A DNA stretch of 64,000 bases from Fusobacterium_C necrophorum_A (GTDB lineage Bacteria > Fusobacteriota > Fusobacteriia > Fusobacteriales > Fusobacteriaceae): NCBI RefSeq assembly GCF_004134945.1, contig NZ_SBAP01000008.1, positions 1 through 64,000 of the forward strand. The letters are read 5' to 3'. The notes under the pieces are model-generated. The model worked only from the letters and a program-made list of their open reading frames with translations, searched no databases and was not told the origin of the DNA. Position numbers and translations under genes: made by a program. How positions within the stretch are numbered: position 1 is the first letter of the stretch; each line of letters begins with the position of its first letter. Below are positions 42,129 to 50,248 of this stretch, one piece after another.

Positions 42129-43147
42129 TTTTCTCCCTCCTTTACATCAATAACATGACAAAGAATTTCCTGTTGCAATTTACTTTGAAATTCTTTCTTT
42201 GGAAAATCGACTCCAAGAGGAGAGTGAGGATTACAGGAAACAAATAACAAATGTATCGTATTCATAACATAAAAAGAAAGATTACATGCCAAAGCTTTTT
42301 GATATTCCTGATAGCTAATGAAAAAGCGAGTCCCGTCAATGGCCACTAAATTGACATGATCAAAATTTCCTCGATTTTTAATAAACACATCTAAAAAACG
42401 ACTTGTGATAGCTCCCCGCACAAAAACATTCTCTAAATCTTTCTTTAAATACTCTTTGATTTCTTGTACGGAATCCATCGTTGAAATTGCTTTTAAAAAA
42501 ATAACAGTTCCATCTTTCTGTTGAATAACAACTCTGGCTTTTGACATCCAGCTTTCTATTTCTTTTTTTTCTCCTGAAAATTCGGGAAGATTCAATAAAA
42601 TTGTCGTCTTTTTCGTTTCTTCAATGACTTTACTCATATCCAAAGAAAAAGCTGCTCCGGTTGCCAAAACCGTTGCATCTGTCACTTCTCCAATGGCAGA
42701 ACTCTTTCTTCCTAAGGCCCCGTCCACAATGGAAATTTCCGCTCCAAAACTTTCCATAATATTTAGAATTTCTTTTATCTGTTTATTGTAAGAAGGACCT
42801 GCAATATCAACATATCCCCCTGTGATTGCCCTGACCACTACGATATTCCCCATAGGAGTGGTAAAATTGGTTGTATACAAAATCTCCTTTGTAATATCGC
42901 AGTTAGCCAGACAATCTCTGGCGGTAGCCACTATCGTTCCGGGATACACAAATATTTTAGGTTTATGAGTGCTGGTTACCACATCCACTTCCTCTCCATC
43001 TCTTCCAATCGAAGTCAAAGCCAATGTTTTTTGATCTGCTATATCTAAAATCAGCTGATTCAATAGAGTGGTTTTCCCTACATTTTTTTCCATTCCAATA
43101 ATGGATATTCTTTTGTGATCCTTTAAGAAAGTATAGGTGTTTATCAT
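42065..43147 (-). CDS. kamB: P-loop protein of the lysine cluster (KamB)
   Basis: A 360-residue protein with an N-terminal P-loop GMEKNVGKTT (residues 18-26) and a later segment SIVDGALGRKSSAIGEVTDA near 155. The remainder matches no family that I can name. It is translationally linked to the MutS-like kamC through a 64-bp overlap, and both genes accompany kamDE in lysine-fermenting bacteria. A role in maintaining or reactivating the B12 enzyme is plausible but unproven from sequence. Confidence 0.8.
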   Translation of the reverse strand: MINTYTFLKDHKRISIIGMEKNVGKTTLLNQLILDIADQKTLALTSIGRDGEEVDVVTSTHKPKIFVYPGTIVATARDCLANCDITKEILYTTNFTTPMGNIVVVRAITGGYVDIAGPSYNKQIKEILNIMESFGAEISIVDGALGRKSSAIGEVTDATVLATGAAFSLDMSKVIEETKKTTILLNLPEFSGEKKEIESWMSKARVVIQQKDGTVIFLKAISTMDSVQEIKEYLKKDLENVFVRGAITSRFLDVFIKNRGNFDHVNLVAIDGTRFFISYQEYQKALACNLSFYVMNTIHLLFVSCNPHSPLGVDFPKKEFQSKLQQEILCHVIDVKEGEKCDLSMKEVSKESVLTDSCHV

Positions 43148-43171
43148 ATCCTTCTACCGCCTTTGCATTTT

Positions 43172-44431
43172 CTATTTATTTTTTGCCTCTTCTTCCAAAC
43201 GTTTTGCATATCTGTCATGTCTTAGAAGTTGCGTTGGTTCTAAAGCCATTTGTTGACCGCCAAGAAGCATGGAGACTCCTGTAGATTCATAATCTCCCGG
43301 GAATCCTTCCTCATAATGATCCGGTTCCGTATAAGTAGTAATCACTCCTTCAAAGTTTCTCAAAATGACTTTATGTGGAGATTGAGAAATTACATATTGA
43401 GGCATTACCGGAGTTTTTCCTCCTCCACCAGGTGCATCTACTACGAAAGTCGGCACTGCATATCCTGAAGTATGTCCTCTTAAACCTTCAATGATTTCGA
43501 TTCCCTTAGAAACCGGAGTTCTGAAATGTTCCAATCCCATAGACAAATCACATTGATAAATATAATAAGGTCGAACTCTCATCATAACCAATTCATGCAT
43601 CAACTTTTTCATAACGGGAACAGAGTCGTTCACTCCTCTTAAAAGTACAGATTGGTTTCCTAAAGGAACTCCTGCGTCGGCTAACATTTCACAAGCCCTC
43701 TTTGCTTCCGGAGTGACTTCTTTCGGATGATTAAAGTGAGTATTTAACCAAATTGGATGATATTTCTTTAACATATTACATAATTCCGGAGTAATTCTTT
43801 GAGGCAATACCACGGGAGTTCTGGATCCGATTCTAATAATTTCCACATGAGGAATGGCTCTTAATTTTTGAATGATAGATTCCAAAAATTCATCTGAAAC
43901 CAATAAAGCATCTCCTCCTGATAATAATACATCTCTTACTTCCGGAGTTTTTGCAATATATTCGATACATTTATCAATTCTTTCCATAGGCATGGAGTCA
44001 TCGCTTTGTCCTGCAAATCTTCTTCTTGTACAATGTCTACAATACATAGAACACATATCTGTAATAAGAAGTAACACTCGATCCGGATATCTGTGAGTTA
44101 AGCCCGGACATGGAGAGTCTGCATCTTCATGCAAAGGATCCAGTAAATCCGCTTTAGATTGATGAATTTCTTGAACAGTTGGAATTGCTTGTTTTCTAAC
44201 CGGACAATTCGGATCCTCTAAATCAATCAAGGAAAAATAATATGGAGTAATTGCCATTCTCAAAGTTTCCAAAGTTTTTACAACCCCTTCAGATTCTTCT
44301 TCACTCAAATTTGCAAATTGTTTCAAATCTTCCAAAGTTTCAATTCTATTTCGTACCTGCCATTTCCAATCATTCCATTGTTCGTCTGTTACATTCGGAA
44401 AAAACTTCGCCCTAGTATTTACAGTATTCAT
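43172..44431 (-). CDS. kamA: L-lysine 2,3-aminomutase (radical SAM, PLP)
   Basis: A 419-residue radical SAM enzyme. The cluster cysteines are Cys127, Cys131 and Cys134 in CSMYCRHC, followed by TRRRF; the PLP lysine lies in APGGGGKTPVMPQ near residue 337. It converts L-lysine to L-beta-lysine, the first step of lysine fermentation. Cluster position (kdd upstream, kamB downstream) fits. GGAGATGAGGAT precedes the ATG. Confidence 0.97.
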   Translation of the reverse strand: MNTVNTRAKFFPNVTDEQWNDWKWQVRNRIETLEDLKQFANLSEEESEGVVKTLETLRMAITPYYFSLIDLEDPNCPVRKQAIPTVQEIHQSKADLLDPLHEDADSPCPGLTHRYPDRVLLLITDMCSMYCRHCTRRRFAGQSDDSMPMERIDKCIEYIAKTPEVRDVLLSGGDALLVSDEFLESIIQKLRAIPHVEIIRIGSRTPVVLPQRITPELCNMLKKYHPIWLNTHFNHPKEVTPEAKRACEMLADAGVPLGNQSVLLRGVNDSVPVMKKLMHELVMMRVRPYYIYQCDLSMGLEHFRTPVSKGIEIIEGLRGHTSGYAVPTFVVDAPGGGGKTPVMPQYVISQSPHKVILRNFEGVITTYTEPDHYEEGFPGDYESTGVSMLLGGQQMALEPTQLLRHDRYAKRLEEEAKNK

Positions 44432-44493
44432 ATCCTCATCTCCTTATTTTCATTTTTACAACCTTTTTTACAACCATCAATTTCTACTTTACA

Positions 44494-45531
44494 CTACAAA
44501 TATAGCTCATTGAAAATTTCTCTCAATACTGCACTTTCTCTCAATTCTTCCAAAGTAATAGCGGCATGATCATGAGTATACCCATTTCCAACGATCATAG
44601 TAATATCCTTCCCTACTCCTTCTGCTCCTAAAGCAGCTTTTGTAAATCCGGTTGCCATGGAGAAGAAATAAGCAATTCCATAATCTTTTACCGGTAAAAT
44701 AGTAGACATTTCTGTATTTGCCACATTTACACAGTTTACAGCCACATCAACTTCCTTTCCGTCATTTGCTTCCAAAACGGCATTCAACACATCAATAGGT
44801 TTTGTAGCATCTGCAATCACTACTTTTACTTTGTTGCTTACTCTTTCTAACAGTGCTTTTTCTTTTTCGTTTCGAACGACTCCGATGACCTTTCCGGTAG
44901 GTCCGACTCTTTTCACCGCTTCATAAGCACAAAGCATTCCTGATTTTCCGGCAGATCCTAGAATTGCTACCGATTGACAAGGTTTTACCAATTTTGCAAT
45001 TTGAGCCGGTGCTCCTGCTACGTCCAAAGCAGCCAATGCTAAATTTTCCGGCATATCTTCCGGTAAAATTGCATAAATTCCGCTTTCAAACAAGATTGCT
45101 TTTCCCTTGATTTCCACTCTGTCAATTTCCGGATAAATTGCGGTAATCTCTTCTATTTTCAATGGAGTTAATGATAAAGATACCAAAGTAGCGATTTTAT
45201 CTCCTACTTTTAATGGAGTCACTCCTGTTAAATCTTCTCCGATTTTTTCAATGGTTCCGATTAACATTCCTCCTGAACCTGTTACCGGATTTTGCATTTT
45301 TCCTTTTTCTTCTACAATTTCAAGAATTTTTGCTTTGATTTTATCCACATCTCCATGAGCTTCTTCTTCAATTTGTGTAAAAGAAGCGGAATCAATATTT
45401 AAGGCAATGACATCAATTAAGATTTCGTTGGAATACAATTCCATATCATTAGAAATCTTTTTTGCCGGTTGAGGTAATACTCCTAATGGTTCAATTACTC
45501 TATGAGTCCCGTATTTACATCCTTTTTTCAT
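44494..45531 (-). CDS. kdd: L-erythro-3,5-diaminohexanoate dehydrogenase
   Basis: A 345-residue dehydrogenase starting MKKGCKYGTHRVIEPLGVLP, the characteristic opening of Kdd. The nucleotide site is SVAILGSAGKSGMLCAYEAVK near residue 190. It oxidises 3,5-diaminohexanoate to 5-amino-3-oxohexanoate using NAD. It lies directly between kce and kamA. AGGAGGATAAGA precedes the ATG. Confidence 0.96.
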   Translation of the reverse strand: MKKGCKYGTHRVIEPLGVLPQPAKKISNDMELYSNEILIDVIALNIDSASFTQIEEEAHGDVDKIKAKILEIVEEKGKMQNPVTGSGGMLIGTIEKIGEDLTGVTPLKVGDKIATLVSLSLTPLKIEEITAIYPEIDRVEIKGKAILFESGIYAILPEDMPENLALAALDVAGAPAQIAKLVKPCQSVAILGSAGKSGMLCAYEAVKRVGPTGKVIGVVRNEKEKALLERVSNKVKVVIADATKPIDVLNAVLEANDGKEVDVAVNCVNVANTEMSTILPVKDYGIAYFFSMATGFTKAALGAEGVGKDITMIVGNGYTHDHAAITLEELRESAVLREIFNELYL

Positions 45532-45554
45532 TCTTATCCTCCTATAGTTGGTCT

Positions 45555-46370
45555 TTATTTTGTTAATCCTAAAATTTGTCTTGCTTCTGCCGGAGTGGCA
45601 ATTTCTCTTCCCAGCTCCTTTGCCATTCTAACGACTTTTTCCACCAATTCTCCATTTGACTTTGCTAAAACACCCTTTTCGATAAAAACGTTGTCTTCAA
45701 ACCCGACTCTGACATGTCCACCCATGACAATTGCCAGAGCCGCCATGGGAAACTGATGTTTTCCCACTCCGGCTACTGTCCAAGTGGATCCTTCCGGAAT
45801 GCTTTCACTAATAAACACTAAATCTCTCGCACTGGCTGCCATTTGTACTCCTAATACAAAGTCAAAATGCATTGGATATTTAATATATCCTTGTTTTGCA
45901 TATCGAATTGCGTAATCCACCATTCCTTTGTCAAAAACTTCGATTTCAGGTTTTACTCCTCTCTCAATCATAATTTTTCCAAAATTCTTAATGGTATTTT
46001 CCGTATTTGTAAAGACTTCATCCCCCCCGAAATTACATGTCCCACAATCTAACGTCGCCATTTCCGGTCCTAACTCTGTCGGTTGCAATCTTTCCAAGTC
46101 TGTCATTCCTACCGCTCCTCCTGTAGACGGTTGAATAATTGCATCCGGACATTTTTCTCGAATCGCATCCATACATTCTTTAAATCTAGCCTTATCCTGA
46201 GTCGGAGTTCCGTCATCATATCTTACATGCAAATGAATGATACTGGCTCCTGCTTTGTAAGCAGATTCTGCTTCTCGAACAATTTCTTCTACTGTATAAG
46301 GAACTGCCGGATTGTTTTCTTTTGTCACTTCCGCCCCACAAATAGCAGCAGTAATAATTAATTTTTCCAT
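45555..46370 (-). CDS. kce: 3-keto-5-aminohexanoate cleavage enzyme
   Basis: A 271-residue BKACE (DUF849) enzyme. The metal-binding HLHVRYDDGTP lies near residue 46, STGGAVGMTDLERL near 82, and EVFDKGMVDYAIRYAKQG near 143. It reacts 5-amino-3-oxohexanoate with acetyl-CoA to give acetoacetate and 3-aminobutyryl-CoA. It follows kal and precedes kdd. AGGAGGGTGAC precedes the start. Confidence 0.96.
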   Translation of the reverse strand: MEKLIITAAICGAEVTKENNPAVPYTVEEIVREAESAYKAGASIIHLHVRYDDGTPTQDKARFKECMDAIREKCPDAIIQPSTGGAVGMTDLERLQPTELGPEMATLDCGTCNFGGDEVFTNTENTIKNFGKIMIERGVKPEIEVFDKGMVDYAIRYAKQGYIKYPMHFDFVLGVQMAASARDLVFISESIPEGSTWTVAGVGKHQFPMAALAIVMGGHVRVGFEDNVFIEKGVLAKSNGELVEKVVRMAKELGREIATPAEARQILGLTK

Positions 46371-46404
46371 GTCACCCTCCTCCGTTTATGATTTCCTTTC
46401 CTCT

Positions 46405-46788
46405 CTATTTTTTTCGTTGTTTTTCTTTTGGTGTTACACAGGTTCCACTTGCTCTACACACCACAATAGGTTCTTCTAAAACATCTGCCGCCGAATCAGA
46501 AATATCAGGTCTTGGAACAATTACTTTTCTCGCTTCAAACACCATTTTTCTGGAAGAATTTCCGGCACTTACAATTTCTCCTACAGCCTCAATAAAATCT
46601 CCGGCAAATACGGGTGCCATAAATTCGATATTATCATAAGCCTTAAACAATCCTTCATCTCCGTCCATTTGAATCAAAAGTTCTGTTGCCACATCCCCAA
46701 ACAATTGAAGCATTCTTGCTCCGTCTACTAAATTTCCTCCATAATGTGCATCGTGTGAACTCATTCTTAATCTGATCACTGATTTCAT
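46405..46788 (-). CDS. kal: 3-aminobutyryl-CoA ammonia-lyase
   Basis: A 127-residue hot-dog-fold protein beginning MKSVIRLRMSSHDAHYGGNLVDGARML, with VCRASGTCVTP near the C-terminus. It removes ammonia from 3-aminobutyryl-CoA to give crotonyl-CoA, which a butyryl-CoA dehydrogenase then reduces. It is the first gene after the riboswitch leader. GAGGAGGAAAACGAT precedes the ATG. Confidence 0.95.
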   Translation of the reverse strand: MKSVIRLRMSSHDAHYGGNLVDGARMLQLFGDVATELLIQMDGDEGLFKAYDNIEFMAPVFAGDFIEAVGEIVSAGNSSRKMVFEARKVIVPRPDISDSAADVLEEPIVVCRASGTCVTPKEKQRKK

Positions 46789-46911
46789 ATCGTTTTCCTC
46801 CTCTACATTTATATAAATATATTTTAATAATTACCGTTCCGGTATCCTTGCTTTACAAAAAATAAAAACAAGAGATACTTCGGTTGCTCAGTCCATTCCC
46901 AGTAAAAGAAC

Positions 46912-46935
46912 AAAAAACTATCCTTCAATAGCTCT
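46912..46935 (-). terminator. riboswitch-linked terminator
   Basis: The transcript reads AGCUAU-UGAAGG-AUAGUU followed by UUUU. Its left arm CUAU is also the 3-prime strand of the riboswitch P1 stem (CUAUU pairing with AAUAG), so the terminator and the ligand-bound aptamer cannot form together. Confidence 0.7.
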
Positions 46936-47101
46936 CCATACTCCTAAAAGAATATGACAGTGAATGTATTTTCCACACATTCCCCAAGAAGTTATCACAC
47001 AAGCCTCATAACTTCTTTCGGCAACTATGCCCTTCACATAAGATTTCGGAAGCTTTTTCCTTAGCACTCTTATGCTATCCTCATATATGCACCTCTATTT
47101 C
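46926..47101 (-). ncRNA. lysine riboswitch (L-box) before the lysine-fermentation operon
   Basis: On the minus strand the aptamer runs from AATAGAGGTGC, through AAGAGTGC, GTGAAGGGCATAGTTGCCGAA and CACTGTCA, to TATGGAGAGCTATT. These are the conserved landmarks of the lysine riboswitch, and P1 is closed by AATAG/CTATT. It stands between a strong promoter and kal, so it controls lysine breakdown rather than synthesis. The arrangement with the downstream terminator predicts that lysine turns the operon on. About 120 bp of further leader, with two small hairpins, separate the terminator from kal. Confidence 0.9.
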
Positions 47102-47141
47102 TAATTTTCACTATTCAGTTTTATACTTTTCTTTCAGTAAT

Positions 47142-47170
47142 AGTATAATTTGTTTTCTTTTTTATGTCAA
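47142..47170 (-). promoter_or_regulatory. promoter of the lysine-fermentation operon
   Basis: Minus-strand TTGACA (47165-47170) and TATACT (47142-47147) with a 17-bp spacer, about 40 bp upstream of the riboswitch P1 stem. Confidence 0.75.
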
Positions 47171-47329
47171 TTTTTATTTTTGAGAAGAAAAAAAAGAGGA
47201 AAAAATACATTTCTTTTATATATCATCTTCTCCTCTTTTTCTTTTCCAAATCTCGTTTTGTTGATATTTTTAAATTTCTTTAATCTTTTTATCAATTTTT
47301 AGTATCATTTATAAAATGAATAATAATCT

Positions 47330-47614
47330 TTAAAAGAAAATAATCTCCGCTTCCGTTTCGTACCAAGGACCTTCCTCATCCTCTCCCAAGGTTACAAAAA
47401 AACCGATTTGACAATCTTCCAAATTCAAGATATAACAATTTGCCTCCTCATCTTTGGAAAAATTCATTTTTTTGAATTTTGTATTTTCCAGTCTTTCTGC
47501 CATGTCCTCTCTTTCTTCACAGAGCTCTTGTAGATCTTCTTCCAAATCAAAGCCTAATTTTTTGAATTCTTCATTGATTGTTTTTATTTTTTTACATAAT
47601 TTTTCCGAAATCAT
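47330..47614 (-). CDS. hypothetical acidic protein
   Basis: A 94-residue protein rich in Glu and Lys, with a helical N-terminal half (KTINEEFKKLGFDLEEDLQ) that looks like a coiled coil. The C-terminal half looks like a beta region (ANCYILNLEDCQIGFFVTLG) and ends EAEIIFF. No family is recognised. It is the third of three tightly spaced minus-strand small genes (50, 40 and 94 codons); AAGGGAAGATAAA precedes the ATG. Confidence 0.6.
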   Translation of the reverse strand: MISEKLCKKIKTINEEFKKLGFDLEEDLQELCEEREDMAERLENTKFKKMNFSKDEEANCYILNLEDCQIGFFVTLGEDEEGPWYETEAEIIFF

Positions 47615-47615
47615 T

Positions 47616-47738
47616 TTATCTTCCCTTCCACCATTTCCAAAATGTCAATACTATTTGTATCTTTCGAATTTCCCATGGCATTTTTCGCAATGCTCTCTCC
47701 ATTTGTCTTTCTATCTTCTCTTCCCATTCTTTTTCCAT
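47616..47738 (-). CDS. small basic/tryptophan-rich protein
   Basis: A 40-residue open frame beginning MEKEWEEKIERQMERALRKM and ending FWKWWKGR. It starts immediately after the stop of the 50-codon gene and ends one base before the next start, so the three are probably cotranscribed. The amphipathic N-terminus and the Trp-rich end suggest membrane contact. No homologue is known to me. Confidence 0.4.
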   Translation of the reverse strand: MEKEWEEKIERQMERALRKMPWEIRKIQIVLTFWKWWKGR

Positions 47739-47891
47739 TTATATCCACCAGTCCTCAGCTTTATCAGTACTTTTCCATTTTTTTCGAATTCTAAATTTAT
47801 ATTGAATGTATTCGTACGCTTTGTCATATGCCTTTAATATCAATCCTATCACAACCAGAGGAAATAACAGAATTTTAGCCAATTTCATCAT
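47739..47891 (-). CDS. small single-pass membrane protein
   Basis: A 50-residue frame: MMKLAKILLFPLVVIGLILK forms one transmembrane helix, followed by a basic tail (YKFRIRKKWK) and the end AEDWWI. It is too short for usual gene callers but is placed exactly upstream of the 40-codon and 94-codon frames with no gaps. Function unknown. Confidence 0.4.
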   Translation of the reverse strand: MMKLAKILLFPLVVIGLILKAYDKAYEYIQYKFRIRKKWKSTDKAEDWWI

Positions 47892-47990
47892 ATTTATCAC
47901 CCACTTATGATTTCTTAATGCTTCCTAATTTATCCTTTTTTATATTTTACACTATTTTTATTGTTTTTAAAAGAAAAAAACAAAGAAACA

Positions 47991-48019
47991 TTGACTTAAT
48001 CTGCAATTTATGGTATAAA
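47991..48019 (+). promoter_or_regulatory. promoter of the HU-like gene
   Basis: TTGACT (47991-47996) and TATAAA (48014-48019), spacer 17 bp, about 36 bp before the ATG at 48055. Confidence 0.65.
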
Positions 48020-48054
48020 CTATTGCAGATATTAAATTTAGGAGGACGTAAGAA

Positions 48055-48330
48055 ATGACAAAAAAAGAGTTTGCAAAAGTATTATTTGATAACGGAGTTT
48101 ATTCTTCTAAAGCAGAAGCGGAAAGAAATATTGAAACTATCTTCTCTTTAATGGAAGAATGTATTATTCGTGACGGTTCCTTCAGTATCACAAACTGGGG
48201 AAAATTAGAAGTAGTGGAAAGAGCTCCAAGATTAGGAAGAAATCCTAAAACCGGAGAAGAAGTAAAAATTCCTTCTAGAAAATCTATTAAATTCAGACCG
48301 GGAAAAGCTTTCTTGGAAAAATTAAACTAA
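48055..48330 (+). CDS. HU-family DNA-binding protein
   Basis: A 91-residue histone-like protein. The dimerisation helices fill the first half (MTKKEFAKVLFDNGVYSSKAEA), and the DNA-binding arm carries GRNPKTGEEVKIPSRKSIKF near residue 61. A single-gene transcript is likely, with a clear promoter and a terminator. AGGAGGACGTAAGAA precedes the start. Confidence 0.95.
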   Translation: MTKKEFAKVLFDNGVYSSKAEAERNIETIFSLMEECIIRDGSFSITNWGKLEVVERAPRLGRNPKTGEEVKIPSRKSIKFRPGKAFLEKLN

Positions 48331-48356
48331 ATTTATTGCTTTTATGGGGAAGTCCA

Positions 48357-48381
48357 AAGGGAGAGCAGCTCCCTTTTTTTT
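48357..48381 (+). terminator. terminator of the HU-like gene
   Basis: AAGGGAG and CTCCCTT pair around AGCAG, followed by a run of eight T, 27 bp after the stop. Confidence 0.85.
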
Positions 48382-48458
48382 CTTCTCTTGTTTTTTCTTA
48401 AAAAATTCGTTACACTAGAAGTAGAAGACAAAAACTAAGAGAAAGGAGTGTCACATTT

Positions 48459-49259
48459 ATGAATTGTGAAAATCGTTTACAAGGGAAAATAGCTTTTATT
48501 ACGGGAGCTACCAGCGGAATTGGAAAAGCAACTGCCATTGCTCTGGCAAAAGAAGGAGTAGATCTTATTCTAACGGCAAGGCGAGAACAATTATTGTTGG
48601 AATTAAAATCCCATTTGGAGCAAACTTATAACATTCGAGTATTCGCTCTCCGATTTGATGTTAGAGATTCTCAAACTGTAAAAAGAAGCATTGAAATGCT
48701 TCCTCTTTCTTGGAGAAATATTCAAATTCTGGTCAACAATGCCGGTCTGGCTTTGGGCTTAGACAAAGAGTATCTGAATACTTCCGAAGATATTGATACT
48801 GTGATAGATACCAATGTAAAGGGAATGCTCTATGTCACAAATGCTGTCGTTCCTTTGATGCTTTCTCACCGAAAGCCTTCTATCATTGTGAATTTAGGTT
48901 CCGTTGCCGGAGATTCCGCCTATGCAGGTGGTGCAGTTTACTGTGCAAGTAAGGCAGCTATTAAAATTCTAAGTGACGGATTGCGAATCGACTTAATAGA
49001 CAGTCCTATTAAAATCACAAATGTCAAACCGGGTGTTGTGGAAACCAATTTCAGCAAAATTCGTTTTAAGGGAGATGAAGAAAGAGCCAAGAAAGTCTAT
49101 ACAGGTATTCAGTCGCTAACTCCGGAAGATATTGCAGATACCATTGTCTATATTTGCAATCTTCCTGACAATGTACAAATTCCGGAAATCACAATGACTC
49201 CTATGATGCAGGCTGATGGACTTCATATATACAGGCACACCAAGGAAAACAGTTTCTGA
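48459..49259 (+). CDS. SDR-family NAD(P)-dependent oxidoreductase (YdfG-like)
   Basis: A 266-residue short-chain dehydrogenase with the nucleotide motif ITGATSGIGKATAIAL near residue 14, NNAGLALG near 91, catalytic Ser in NLGSVAGDS and Tyr-x-x-x-Lys in YCASKAA near 165. It is closest in pattern to YdfG / serine 3-dehydrogenase, which oxidises 3-hydroxy acids and amino acids. The ribosome site is AGAAAGGAGTGTCACATTT. Confidence 0.9.
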   Translation: MNCENRLQGKIAFITGATSGIGKATAIALAKEGVDLILTARREQLLLELKSHLEQTYNIRVFALRFDVRDSQTVKRSIEMLPLSWRNIQILVNNAGLALGLDKEYLNTSEDIDTVIDTNVKGMLYVTNAVVPLMLSHRKPSIIVNLGSVAGDSAYAGGAVYCASKAAIKILSDGLRIDLIDSPIKITNVKPGVVETNFSKIRFKGDEERAKKVYTGIQSLTPEDIADTIVYICNLPDNVQIPEITMTPMMQADGLHIYRHTKENSF

Positions 49260-49270
49260 AAAAATTTTTT

Positions 49271-49295
49271 GCGGAGAATTTCATCTCCGCTTTTT
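49271..49295 (+). terminator. terminator of the SDR gene
   Basis: GCGGAGA and TCTCCGC pair around ATTTCA, followed by TTTTTATTTT, 12 bp after the stop. Confidence 0.85.
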
Positions 49296-49387
49296 ATTTT
49301 CTATTCTTTGCCTTACATATAAGGAAAGATTTCCTACAAATACAAGCTGACGGCTTACATATAGAAAACAAACATTAAGATAAAACA

Positions 49388-49425
49388 GGATATATCTCCA
49401 ATGTAATATTGTAAGATATATCCGA
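49388..49425 (-). terminator. long hairpin downstream of the HIT gene
   Basis: GGATATATC and GATATATCC form a nine-pair stem around an 18-base loop, about 15 bp after the HIT gene stop. The T-tail is poor, so its role as a terminator is uncertain. Confidence 0.4.
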
Positions 49426-49439
49426 AACTCTCCAGCAGA

Positions 49440-49778
49440 CTACACCATAGTCCCCAATGGTTCTCCTCCTAATAAGTGGAAGTGAATATGAAACACGGTC
49501 TGTCCCCCATATTCATTGCAATTCGAAACAACTCGATAGCCCTTTTCTGCCAGTCCCAACTCTTTCGCTTGTTTTGCAATCACAAAATAAATGTACCCAA
49601 TCAAAGCCTCATCTTCTTTTTGGATATCATTTATCGTCGGAATTTCTTTTTTCGGCACAAATAAAATATGTACTTTCGCAGCCGGTGCAATGTCACGAAA
49701 TGCAATGACAACATCATCTTCGTAGACAATGTCCGCCGGAATTTCCCGATTGATTATTTTAGTAAATATAGATGCCAT
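49440..49778 (-). CDS. HIT-family nucleotide hydrolase (HinT-like)
   Basis: A 112-residue histidine-triad protein starting MASIFTKIINREIPADIVYED and carrying the triad HIHFHLLGG near residue 96. Such proteins hydrolyse AMP-lysine or aminoacyl-AMP-like conjugates. It is 14 bp downstream of rpiB. AGAGGAGGAGAAGTT precedes the ATG. Confidence 0.95.
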   Translation of the reverse strand: MASIFTKIINREIPADIVYEDDVVIAFRDIAPAAKVHILFVPKKEIPTINDIQKEDEALIGYIYFVIAKQAKELGLAEKGYRVVSNCNEYGGQTVFHIHFHLLGGEPLGTMV

Positions 49779-49792
49779 AACTTCTCCTCCTC

Positions 49793-50236
49793 TTAGAATA
49801 AGTCACAAGACTCAATACTTTCAATTCTTCTGGAATGTCTTCCTCCTTCAAATTCCGTTTCCAAGAAAGTATCTACAATTTCCAGAGCCACAACATCTCC
49901 AATGATTCTTCCCCCTAAGGCAAGAATATTTGCATCATTGTGTTGTCTGGTCAACCTTGCCATGGTTACATTGGTACAAAGGGCTGCTCGAATTCCGGAA
50001 ACTTTGTTGGCCGCAATCGAAATTCCAATTCCTGTTCCACAAACTAAAATTCCACAGTCCACTTTTTTATCCACTACGGCATGAGCCACCAACTTCCCAT
50101 ATTTTGGATAATCCACCGACTCCGTCGAATGAGTTCCGAAGTCTTCTACTTCGTATCCTTTTTTCGATAGATGTTGTTTTATCGCTTCTTTTAATGCAAA
50201 TCCTCCATGATCCGCTCCTAATCCTATCTTTTTCAA
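49793..50236 (-). CDS. rpiB: ribose 5-phosphate isomerase B
   Basis: A 147-residue RpiB/LacAB protein: MKKIGLGADHGGFALKEAI at the start, CGTGIGISIAANKVSGIRAAL near residue 66 with the catalytic Cys, and RQHNDANILALGGR near 98. It interconverts ribose 5-phosphate and ribulose 5-phosphate. The start codon is TTG at 50236, with AGGAGG eight bases before it. It directly follows the SlyD-like gene. Confidence 0.95.
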   Translation of the reverse strand: MKKIGLGADHGGFALKEAIKQHLSKKGYEVEDFGTHSTESVDYPKYGKLVAHAVVDKKVDCGILVCGTGIGISIAANKVSGIRAALCTNVTMARLTRQHNDANILALGGRIIGDVVALEIVDTFLETEFEGGRHSRRIESIESCDLF

Positions 50237-50248
50237 AATAGCCGCCTC

